Part shown: positions 7,917 to 14,572 of the stretch, one piece after another
Layout: every line of letters starts with the position of its first letter
How positions within the stretch are numbered: position 1 is the first letter of the stretch
DNA from: JASHZA01 sp035624865
Lineage (GTDB): Bacteria; Desulfobacterota; Binatia; Binatales; Binataceae
Reading direction: 5' to 3'
NCBI GenBank assembly: GCA_035624865.1
Contig: DASPQS010000126.1
Span: forward strand, 1 to 24,535
DNA: 24,535 bases
Notes under the pieces: model-generated
The model's input: the letters and a program-made list of their open reading frames with translations, nothing else
Database searches by the model: none
Told to the model about the DNA's origin: nothing
Program-made: the position numbers and the translations under genes

Positions 7917-8708
7917 ATGCCCGCGAACGACATCTCAGCCTCTACCGAAGCCGGATCGCGTAAATCGACCGGGTCGCTCAAGGCACCCACGGGTTCGCTC
8001 AAAGCCCCATCGGGCGCAATGTTGGAGCGTGAGCCTGGCCTGTCCCCGCCCGCCCGTCGCGATTTCACGACGCGGCTGGCTGAACTCATAATCTTCCTGG
8101 CCGCGATTTTAGGCGCGGTCGCGCTCGGGCTCGGCATCAGCGAATACTTCAGCCAGCGCCCGTATGCCGCCGCGTACCTGATCGCTTACGCCGCGTTTCG
8201 GTTCGCCGACCTGCTGGTGCGTGACGAGAGTGCTCTCGGTATCGACCCCGCTCGTTTCGCTCATCGGATGATGAGCGAGCTGCCGGTGTTGGCAATCTTC
8301 TTTGGCGCGCCGTTCGAACGCACGTACTTGTACGGGGGAGATGCGCCGCGATGGCTGTGCGTTCTGGGCCTGCTGATCGAACTGGGAGGATTGTGGCTCG
8401 CGCTGGGAGCGCGAATTCAGCTCGGCTTTTTCTCGCCGATACAGAGCGCGGGCACGCGCCGGGCGCTCGTACGTAACGGATTGTACCGCTATATCCGCCA
8501 CCCGATTTACTTAGGTGAATTTCTGGTGTTGTTCGCGTGGCCGTTCGAGTACGGCGCGCCGGTTACGCTGGCCATCGTAACGGTCAGCGGGATCGCGGTG
8601 ACCAGGCAGCGAATCCGCGATGAGGAAGCCGATATGCTCGCGCAGTTCGGTGACGACTACGCTGGATACATCCGTGAGACCGAGGCGGTTATTCCCAACG
8701 TATGGTAG
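7917..8708 (+). CDS. Isoprenylcysteine carboxyl methyltransferase-like membrane protein
   Basis: This 263-residue integral membrane protein has four or five hydrophobic helices from about residue 50 onward. Its C-terminal half carries the ICMT/phospholipid methyltransferase signature: L-V-R-N-G-L-Y-R-Y-I-R-H-P-I-Y-L-G (about residues 182-198), then R-I-R-D-E-E-A-D-M-L and F-G-D-D-Y-A-G-Y. In characterised members these residues bind S-adenosylmethionine at the membrane face. The bacterial substrate is unknown; lipids, quinone-like or small hydrophobic thiols have been seen in relatives. The first 45 residues are polar and unrelated to the family and include two tandem copies of TGSLKAP (residues 18-31). 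An internal ATG at codon 35 would omit this extension. It lies 96 nt after the channel gene. Confidence 0.82.
   Translation: MPANDISASTEAGSRKSTGSLKAPTGSLKAPSGAMLEREPGLSPPARRDFTTRLAELIIFLAAILGAVALGLGISEYFSQRPYAAAYLIAYAAFRFADLLVRDESALGIDPARFAHRMMSELPVLAIFFGAPFERTYLYGGDAPRWLCVLGLLIELGGLWLALGARIQLGFFSPIQSAGTRRALVRNGLYRYIRHPIYLGEFLVLFAWPFEYGAPVTLAIVTVSGIAVTRQRIRDEEADMLAQFGDDYAGYIRETEAVIPNVW
7968..8009 (+). repeat. Two tandem 21-nt units encoding TGSLKAP twice
   Basis: Units 7968-7988 and 7989-8009 encode identical heptapeptides inside the polar N-terminal extension of the methyltransferase-like gene. All five nucleotide differences between them are at third codon positions and are synonymous. Confidence 0.85.
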
Positions 8709-8853
8709 GCGTACTTTCGAACTTCGCTACGGTCTCGTCAATCAGAGCTTTTCCAGGGGCTTCGAGCGGGATTGCTGTGGTGTGAATCAATGCGACCGTC
8801 AAACGCGCGCTGCGGGCTGGTGCGGCGAAAGATTTTCGGGGCCACCGGATTCC

Positions 8854-9474
8854 TCAGGCGTTTACGGAGCGGCGGGCTCTGATCTGGCAGGTGGCGAGGG
8901 AGCAGTAGCGCGAATCGTCGGCGGTCACGAAGATCCGTCCGCAGGCTGAGCAATGGCGGGCGGCCTCGTCAGGACGCAGCAGCGGTTCTAGTTCAGCCAT
9001 CGTTCGTTCCTCGCCTTCGTCGTGCGTTGACGCGCGGCGTGACCTCGCGGCTGACGGGGGCTCCACGACTTTGATCGCAGTGCCGGCCGCCGTCCGTGCG
9101 AGTTCGTCGGCACGGTTGTTGTGGATATCGCCGGCGTGGCCGCGCACCCACTCCCAGCGGACCAGGCGTCGCGCGACCTCGGCGTCAAGTTCGCGCCACA
9201 GGTCGAGGTTCTCGCGCCGCTTCCATCCTAACGTCATCGTCTTTACCACATACTGGCTGTCAGTCCGAACCGTGACCTCGGCGCCCGGCGGGAACGCGCG
9301 CAACGCTTCGATCGCGGCTGTTATTTCCATCCGGTTGTTGGTGGTGGCCGGGTTGGCGCCGGAAAGCACGCGGGTCGAACCGTCTGCATGGATAATCACG
9401 ACCCCCCATCCGCCGGGGCCGGGATTGCCGAGGCATGACCCGTCGGCGTAGGCGATAGTTTGTGTCTCTGTCAT
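8854..9474 (-). CDS. rnhA: Ribonuclease HI with a C-terminal zinc-finger extension
   Basis: RNase HI cleaves the RNA strand of RNA-DNA hybrids, clearing R-loops and primers. Residues 1-145 are a full catalytic domain: Asp11 (Y-A-D-G-S), Glu50 (N-N-R-M-E), Asp72 (R-T-D-S-Q-Y), His113 (R-G-H-A-G) and Asp123 (R-A-D-E-L-A). The protein continues through a charged linker (140-168) to a small module with Cys175, Cys178, Cys191 and Cys196, spaced C-x2-C-x12-C-x4-C, which should bind one zinc. Ordinary RNase HI stops near 155 residues. The start at 9474 is 7 nt after the glgA stop on the same strand. An in-frame ATG at 9000 with GAGG five bases before it could also yield the 48-residue zinc module alone. 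Confidence 0.93.
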   Translation of the reverse strand: MTETQTIAYADGSCLGNPGPGGWGVVIIHADGSTRVLSGANPATTNNRMEITAAIEALRAFPPGAEVTVRTDSQYVVKTMTLGWKRRENLDLWRELDAEVARRLVRWEWVRGHAGDIHNNRADELARTAAGTAIKVVEPPSAARSRRASTHDEGEERTMAELEPLLRPDEAARHCSACGRIFVTADDSRYCSLATCQIRARRSVNA

Positions 9475-9481
9475 GTGTGTC

Positions 9482-10936
9482 TCAGGCCGTAGCGCGCTCC
9501 CGGCGCATCCGCTCGAACCAGTCAAAGTACTGGCGCGCCGCGCGGTCCCACGAAAAATCGGCAGCGAAGCAATTGTCCATCAGCTTGCGCCATAGCGGCG
9601 GCTGGCGGAAGGTCTGCACCGCGCGACGCAGCGCGCCGATCAGCATTTCAGGACGGAAATCGGTCAGGACGAAACCGTTACCGCGCCCGCTCGAAGGATC
9701 GAAATCGGTGATAGTGTCCTTAAGCCCGCCGGTCGCGTGGACGACCGGCGGCGTCCCATATTTCAGCGCATACATCTGGGTTAGCCCGCAGGGCTCGAAT
9801 CGCGAGGGCATCAGGAACATATCGCTGCCCGCCTGAATGCGATGGGCGAGGCTATTGTCCATGGCCGAAACCATGCGGAGCGAGTCCGGGTAGCGCCGCT
9901 GCGCGTCGCGGAAGAATCTTTCGAGCTTGGGGTCACCGCTCGAAAGCATCACGATCTGCACATCGAGAGCTACAACTGCGTCGATCGCATCCGCGATCAA
10001 ATCGAGCCCCTTCTGGAAAGCCATTCGCGACACGATCCCGGCCACGGGTGTTTCGTTCCGATGCGGCAGCTTCAATTCCTCGCGCAGCGCGCGGCGGCAC
10101 TCCTGCTTGCTTTCAGGATGCTGCGGTGAGTAGCGAGCGGTGATCAGGGTGTCTTTGGCTGGATCCCATTCGTCGTAGTCGGCGCCGTTCAGAATGCCGA
10201 TAAAATTGTCGCCCCTGGCCCGGAACACCCCGTCGAGTCCGTAACCGATCGCCGGGTCATGCGCAACCTCGTAAGCGTAAGACGGGCTCACGGTGGAAGC
10301 TCCGTCGGCCAGAACCACCGCACCCTTCATCAGGTTTACTTCGCCGTAAAACTCCAGGCATTCGGTCGAATACCAGGACTTGTCCAGGCCGAGCAGCGGG
10401 AAGTCGCGAGCGTTGAACCGGCCCTGATACTCGGCGTTATGGACCGTGAAAGCTGCGACAGTCGTTGAAAATTTCTCGCGCAGCGCGGTATCCGCCCGCA
10501 TGATGACCGGGAGCGCCGCCGCATGCCAGTCGTGTGCGTGGACCACGTCGGGACGCACGATTTCCACGGCGGCGGCTGCCGCGCGTGCGAAGAAGATAAA
10601 ACGGCGAAGATTGTCAGGATATTCTCCGCCGTTTTCGCCATAGATTCCGTTGCGGCCGAAGAATTCCGGATGGTCGATCAGGTAGAGCGGAACACCGGCA
10701 GCGCCGTCGGCCCGCAGGATACGGAACTTTTCGGGCGCCGCTCCGAGCTTGACGCTCAAGCCTTCCGCCAGCGGTTCCCCCCTGATCTTGCCAAGCAGCA
10801 TCTTGTAGGCGGGCAGAATGACACAAGCCTGAACACCGCGGCGACTTAACGCCTGCGGCAGTGCGCCAATAACGTCGGCGAGGCCCCCGGCTTTGGCATA
10901 AGGACCGATCTCGGCGGCGACGATCGCAACCTTCAC
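9482..10936 (-). CDS. glgA: Glycogen synthase (GT5, ADP-glucose type)
   Basis: The 484-residue protein transfers glucose from ADP-glucose to the non-reducing end of alpha-1,4-glucan. The N-terminal GT5 domain begins M-K-V-A-I-V-A-A-E-I and contains the substrate-binding K-A-G-G-L-A-D-V at residues 15-22 and H-D-W-H-A-A near 135. The second Rossmann domain has G-I-L-N-G-A-D-Y-D-E-W-D-P, S-R-M-A-F-Q-K-G-L-D-L and the catalytic-loop segment S-R-F-E-P-C-G-L-T-Q-M-Y-A-L-K-Y-G-T-P-P. Length is normal. It is followed after 7 nt by rnhA, a likely transcriptional partner with no obvious functional link. The 139-nt region before the start separates it from the divergent kinase-like gene. No other glycogen gene is in view. 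Confidence 0.96.
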   Translation of the reverse strand: MKVAIVAAEIGPYAKAGGLADVIGALPQALSRRGVQACVILPAYKMLLGKIRGEPLAEGLSVKLGAAPEKFRILRADGAAGVPLYLIDHPEFFGRNGIYGENGGEYPDNLRRFIFFARAAAAAVEIVRPDVVHAHDWHAAALPVIMRADTALREKFSTTVAAFTVHNAEYQGRFNARDFPLLGLDKSWYSTECLEFYGEVNLMKGAVVLADGASTVSPSYAYEVAHDPAIGYGLDGVFRARGDNFIGILNGADYDEWDPAKDTLITARYSPQHPESKQECRRALREELKLPHRNETPVAGIVSRMAFQKGLDLIADAIDAVVALDVQIVMLSSGDPKLERFFRDAQRRYPDSLRMVSAMDNSLAHRIQAGSDMFLMPSRFEPCGLTQMYALKYGTPPVVHATGGLKDTITDFDPSSGRGNGFVLTDFRPEMLIGALRRAVQTFRQPPLWRKLMDNCFAADFSWDRAARQYFDWFERMRRERATA

Positions 10937-11075
10937 TTCTACAATCTTCCTGTACGGACGCCCCTGTGCAAGCCGCCGCGGCTGCGGAAATGTCGCGGAT
11001 TAGCAGAAAAAACTGCGAGGCCAGGAGTCCTTTCATGCAGAAGCGCCGAATCACAAGGGACGAGAGGGCAAGTCA

Positions 11076-11855
11076 ATGTACATCGCACATTCAGGACTCG
11101 AACCGGCCGGTGGGGTATCGCGTAGCCATAAGGGTCTTTTGGGGGTAAATTCTGACGCTAAACCGGGATCATCCGTGCGCAACTCGAAAGCGCCGTGGAT
11201 AGTAGTCAGCGGCCTCGACGGTTCGGGGAAGACAACGTTGGCGACGCGGTTGGCTCGCAGGCTTGGCGCGCGCTTCTTCCGGCTTCCATTTCACGATTTC
11301 GTCAAGCCTGGTATCACGCGCTCCGGTGACGGCAGCCCCTTTGGCGATGTGCACACGGATCGTCTTCTCTTCGCAGCGGATGCGCGTCTGACCAACTATC
11401 TCATTCGCGACTGGCGCCATCAGGGAACAGCACTGGTTTCTCAGAGGGGATGGATGGACAGCTATGTGTTCAGCTCCGTTCAGGGTGTGCCGTATGAAGG
11501 CACCACACAACTCCTGCAACCTGAGAACCTGGAGTGTCCCTCGGCGGTCATATACCTCGCCGCGAAGCCCGAAGTGGCGTACGCGCGAATCAAGGATGAT
11601 CCCAAAGCCGATAAGTACGAGACCCTGCCGTTCATGAGGCTGCAGTACGCGGCTACACTCGATTTCCATTTTGCGGTTCAGGCGAGGAACCCGCTGCTTG
11701 CTCCCTTCCACGAGATTCCGGCGATTTTGATCGACACCACGAAGCTCACCCTCGACTCGGTCTACGAGCGGGGCGTGCGCTTCGTCGAAGATACACTTCG
11801 CATGCCACAAGTTAGTGCCGAAGACTCTCGGGCCGGTGTCGGCGCGGCTCTTTAG
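11076..11855 (+). CDS. Thymidylate-kinase-like P-loop nucleoside/nucleotide kinase
   Basis: The 259-residue protein has the P-loop G-L-D-G-S-G-K-T-T at residues 46-54, preceded by the strand W-I-V-V-S, which places it in the thymidylate kinase/deoxynucleoside kinase superfamily. A later block Q-R-G-W-M-D-S-Y-V-F-S-S-V-Q-G-V sits where thymidylate kinases carry D-R-Y-x-x-S-x-x-A-Y-Q, and V-I-Y-L-A-A-K-P-E-V-A-Y-A-R-I matches the strand before the LID. The D-R-Y Asp is Gln here, so true thymidylate kinase activity is uncertain; a divergent phosphotransferase is equally possible. The ATG at 11076 has GAGGG about 7 nt upstream and is chosen, giving about 35 residues before the fold; a GTG at 11175 is the alternative. 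It stands alone, divergent from glgA. Confidence 0.75.
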   Translation: MYIAHSGLEPAGGVSRSHKGLLGVNSDAKPGSSVRNSKAPWIVVSGLDGSGKTTLATRLARRLGARFFRLPFHDFVKPGITRSGDGSPFGDVHTDRLLFAADARLTNYLIRDWRHQGTALVSQRGWMDSYVFSSVQGVPYEGTTQLLQPENLECPSAVIYLAAKPEVAYARIKDDPKADKYETLPFMRLQYAATLDFHFAVQARNPLLAPFHEIPAILIDTTKLTLDSVYERGVRFVEDTLRMPQVSAEDSRAGVGAAL

Positions 11856-11880
11856 CTGGAGATGGAGACAGGAGACATGG

Positions 11881-11902
11881 CCGTGGTCGTGCGCGACCAC
11901 GG
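11881..11902. terminator. Short perfect hairpin after the thymidylate-kinase-like gene
   Basis: CCGTGGTCG (11881-11889) pairs with CGACCACGG (11894-11902) around the tetraloop TGCG, a 9-bp stem. It lies 26 nt after the stop of the kinase-like gene and before the end of the converging anti-sigma gene. No T-run follows, so intrinsic termination is uncertain. The rest of the 11,856-12,011 gap has a good AGGAG before an ATG at 11938, opening a 37-codon frame of no recognisable content. Confidence 0.5.
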
Positions 11903-12011
11903 TTCGCGTGAGCGAAGAGTCCTATAGGAGATCACGAATGAGCATATCGCGATGTCGGATGAATCTCAGAAGGGCCCTGACCATTGCAGCGCCTGCGGCG
12001 CGCCGTCAATC

Positions 12012-13649
12012 TCAACGCCGCGCCTGTCCGCAGAAGTGCAGCTTTGGGTAGGGGATAATGTGGGCCCGCAGCGCCCTGACCATCTCGGGTGCCAACGAGG
12101 CAACGGAAACCTTCTGTGTTGGCCGCTCGTACCGTTCGATCGTGCTGCCATTGTCGCTGTAGCCGACCAGGTCGATCTGTCCGTCACATTTGCTGTCGAA
12201 GTAATAGGTCAACGAATGCAATCCAGGACCTTGCGGCTTGACGATGGTATCGATCGCCAGGCGGTTCATGCGTCCGCTCGCGCTGTACAATGGTAACGAA
12301 CCCGCCGTCGCGTAGACGAACCATATGTCGGGTGGTGGCTCGACGCTCTTCAGGTATACGCCCTTGATGTATGGTCCGAATGACTGCGCTCGATATGACG
12401 ATGTCGCTGCACCCCCGGCGGGTTGTGACGCGGTTGCGGTCTGCTTCAGAAGCGTTTGTGCAACCTCGACGCTGACGGCGTACGCTCTCCCGCCGCCCTG
12501 CTGTGCATACGAATAGACGCCGATTAGCCTGCCCCGCGAGTCGAGTATCGCGCCACCGAAAATCTCCGGCGGGAACTCCATCAGGACTTCGATAGCGGTG
12601 GTGCGATGAATGACTCCGGCATCCAGCCATTGGTAGTCGGGACGCAACGCCGCTGTCGTCGCCGGGATGAGCGCTATCTTTCCCTCGAGCTTGCCGATCA
12701 CCTGGACCTCCGAGCCGGGTTCAATCGTCCCGGCCTTGCCCTTCGGGATCGTTTTCAAACCCGGAGGAGGATGTTCGATTGTCAGGATCGCCAGGTCCGA
12801 TGCTGGATCGAGCTTTGTGACTAAGGCGGTATAGGAAGCGGTACTTCGGGCGCCCTCATCTGGCTTCAGCGGAACCATCACGGCGACTCCGTGGCTGTTC
12901 TTAACCAGATGCCAGTTAGTCAACACCTGACCCGGCGCGCCGATGATCGAGCCCAGGCCCACGGTACCTTCGTCGGTTACGAGTGCGACCGTTGCGTCGA
13001 GAGCGTTAGCATAGCCCGCGTCGTTCGCCGCCCCGCGCGTTGCGCTCAGCGCCGAAAGCAGGGGCGGGTGGTTCAATGCTGCCACGATCGCGCTTAGCGC
13101 GACCGAAGTGACGCCTTCGCGGAATGCCGTAACGACCGCAGTCTCTGAGCTACCGAGACCTGCGCCCGCCGGCGCCATTGCATATTGTCTCTCGGCGCCG
13201 GTCTTTTCACGGTGGCCTGGACTTATCACCATTACGAGCACGATCGCGACCGCCGACGCAGCGACTACCTCGACCACAAACCGCGGCGTGATCCAATCCG
13301 AGAGACGATCGCGGGTGGTCCCCAGCGTCTGCGCGATTCCGGCAAACCAGCGTTTGAGCACTGGCTGGGGCGTGAGAGCACCCTGCGGCCTGTTCGGGAT
13401 TAGTTGTTGGAGTCGCGCGATGAGCCGATCGGGCGCCTTTTCGCCTTCGAGCAGCAACAGAGCAGTCTCGCGCATTTCCACAACGCGATTGATGCAATAC
13501 GGGCACGAGCGCAGATGCGATTCGACCGTCTGCCGCTCTTGGGCCGCCAGGGAGTTGCCCACGAATTCGCCCAACTCGCGTTCGGACGGGCATTCGGACC
13601 CTTTTAGTCGTCCAAGCGTGGCGATCAGTTTCGAGTCGGACTCTTTCAA
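12012..13649 (-). CDS. Membrane anti-sigma factor fused to an inactive-looking trypsin-like domain
   Basis: This 545-residue protein joins three parts. Residues 15-60 are a zinc anti-sigma domain with His45-x3-Cys49-x2-Cys52, which would hold the ECF sigma factor encoded 85 nt upstream. Residues about 124-143 form one membrane helix. Residues about 215-390 are a trypsin/HtrA-like fold: G-L-G-S-I-I, His247 in L-T-N-W-H-L-V and Asp285 in D-P-A-S-D-L-A-I-L are in place, but the G-N-S-G-G-P block reads E-I-F-G-G-A, so Phe364 replaces the nucleophilic Ser. The codon is TTC, one base from TCC (Ser). The last 150 residues are an unrecognised domain. I infer an envelope sensor: the extracytoplasmic pseudoprotease senses, the cytoplasmic zinc domain releases sigma. 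Start is a TTG; no in-frame ATG or GTG precedes it. Confidence 0.85.
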   Translation of the reverse strand: MKESDSKLIATLGRLKGSECPSERELGEFVGNSLAAQERQTVESHLRSCPYCINRVVEMRETALLLLEGEKAPDRLIARLQQLIPNRPQGALTPQPVLKRWFAGIAQTLGTTRDRLSDWITPRFVVEVVAASAVAIVLVMVISPGHREKTGAERQYAMAPAGAGLGSSETAVVTAFREGVTSVALSAIVAALNHPPLLSALSATRGAANDAGYANALDATVALVTDEGTVGLGSIIGAPGQVLTNWHLVKNSHGVAVMVPLKPDEGARSTASYTALVTKLDPASDLAILTIEHPPPGLKTIPKGKAGTIEPGSEVQVIGKLEGKIALIPATTAALRPDYQWLDAGVIHRTTAIEVLMEFPPEIFGGAILDSRGRLIGVYSYAQQGGGRAYAVSVEVAQTLLKQTATASQPAGGAATSSYRAQSFGPYIKGVYLKSVEPPPDIWFVYATAGSLPLYSASGRMNRLAIDTIVKPQGPGLHSLTYYFDSKCDGQIDLVGYSDNGSTIERYERPTQKVSVASLAPEMVRALRAHIIPYPKLHFCGQARR

Positions 13650-13734
13650 GGCTTCACCCGCGCGCTCCTCACCCTTATGCGGCGCAGCTTCCCAAGAATA
13701 AAGACTGCCGAGCTGCCGGATTTTTCCGTCGCTT

Positions 13735-14325
13735 TCACAAAATTCCCGCGCGCCTAAGGCATTCCTCGATACTCGACTTGGCGCGATGGAACTTTGAGGC
13801 GATCGTCCCGGTCGGCAGGTTGAGCATTCGTGAGATTTCCTGGTAGGAATCCTCGCGCTGCCTCATCCAGAAGATCTCCTGGTCAATTTCGGGAATATTT
13901 TGAATGCAGCCTAAAAGCGCCCTGCGATTTTCCGCGTCGAGCGTCATTTCCTCGGGATCCGAGGATCGGTCGGCGGCGGGGTCGATGACTGGGCGATCCT
14001 CATCCTCGTCGCGCTCTTGATCGAGAACCTGCAGCTCGAATCGGCGCCCATGACGCCGCAGATGACTCTTGGCTTCGTTCTGCGTGATCATCCGGATGTA
14101 AGCTGCGAACTCGTAGGCGGTGCTGCCGCGGAACTGTCTGACTCCCCGATCGAGCAGCAAAAGAAAAACATCCTGCGTAAGATCTTCACGTTCGTTTGGG
14201 GTCAGGCTGCTGAATTTCCCGAGCAGCCGGTAGACCAGCGGACTGTAAGTCCGGACAAACGCGTCCCACGATTCTTTATCCCCTGCGATAACCCCGGGGA
14301 GAAGATCCTTCAGCTCCTGCGTCAC
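13735..14325 (-). CDS. ECF-type RNA polymerase sigma factor
   Basis: The 196-residue protein has sigma region 2 at about residues 10-95 (L-T-P-N-E-R-E-D-L-T-Q-D-V-F-L-L-L-L is region 2.2) and region 4 at about 131-192 with the helix-turn-helix Y-Q-E-I-S-R-M-L-N-L-P-T-G-T-I-A-S-K-F-H-R-A-K. It lacks regions 1 and 3, the hallmark of extracytoplasmic-function sigma factors. The linker (about 102-128) is very acidic. Region 2.2 keeps its acidic residues, unlike the phosphorylation-activated EcfP of Vibrio parahaemolyticus, so control by the downstream zinc anti-sigma protein is the simplest model. The start is GTG at 14325; TAA closes the frame just upstream. A plausible ECF promoter lies before it. 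Confidence 0.93.
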   Translation of the reverse strand: MTQELKDLLPGVIAGDKESWDAFVRTYSPLVYRLLGKFSSLTPNEREDLTQDVFLLLLDRGVRQFRGSTAYEFAAYIRMITQNEAKSHLRRHGRRFELQVLDQERDEDEDRPVIDPAADRSSDPEEMTLDAENRRALLGCIQNIPEIDQEIFWMRQREDSYQEISRMLNLPTGTIASKFHRAKSSIEECLRRAGIL

Positions 14326-14366
14326 GGCGATGCGCCGTTACCATAGAGCAAATCGGTTCAGGACGA

Positions 14367-14391
14367 AACGATAGATTTATCCGCGAGTTCC
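14367..14391 (-). promoter_or_regulatory. Candidate ECF-type promoter for the sigma factor gene
   Basis: On the minus strand GGAAC (14391-14387) is followed after 16 nt by CGTT (14370-14367), which resembles ECF promoters (GGAAC about 16 nt from CGTT or TCTGA). It would place transcription start about 35 nt before the GTG, which fits autoregulation. Single occurrence, so only a candidate. Confidence 0.45.
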
Positions 14392-14470
14392 TGCAGTCAA
14401 AGAGTCTTACGTCGACTCGCATCTCGGTTTTTTGTCGCGCGATATTCCGGCCCGGAGCGAACGATCCGCC

Positions 14471-14572
14471 TTAGCGAGTCCCGATCAATGCGATGAGGGT
14501 GCAGAAGAGCGCTGCGCCAACGCCGGCCATGGCGGCGATTCCGGCTGCCGCCCCCGGGAGGGACGCTGCTCG
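14471..14572 (-). other. Out-of-frame membrane helix after kinase 1, probable frameshifted C-terminus
   Basis: In the -1 frame relative to kinase 1, positions 14572-14471 encode about 33 residues ending G-A-L... then a hydrophobic run G-V-G-A-A-L-F-C-T-L-I-A-L-I-G-T-R and TAA. One extra G in the G5 tract at 14555-14551 would fuse it to the kinase, just after its second T-W-(V/I)-(F/V) motif, where kinase 2 also has its membrane helix. The kinase frame itself instead ends in a Pro/Arg/Ser-rich stretch at 14485. Cause unknown: sequencing indel, mutation or ribosomal slippage. Confidence 0.6.

Noticed and set aside
11093..11108. GGTTCGAGTCC on the minus strand, resembling a tRNA T loop
   Set aside because: The flanking bases do not form the 5-bp T stem and no acceptor stem or CCA follows. 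It is a chance match.
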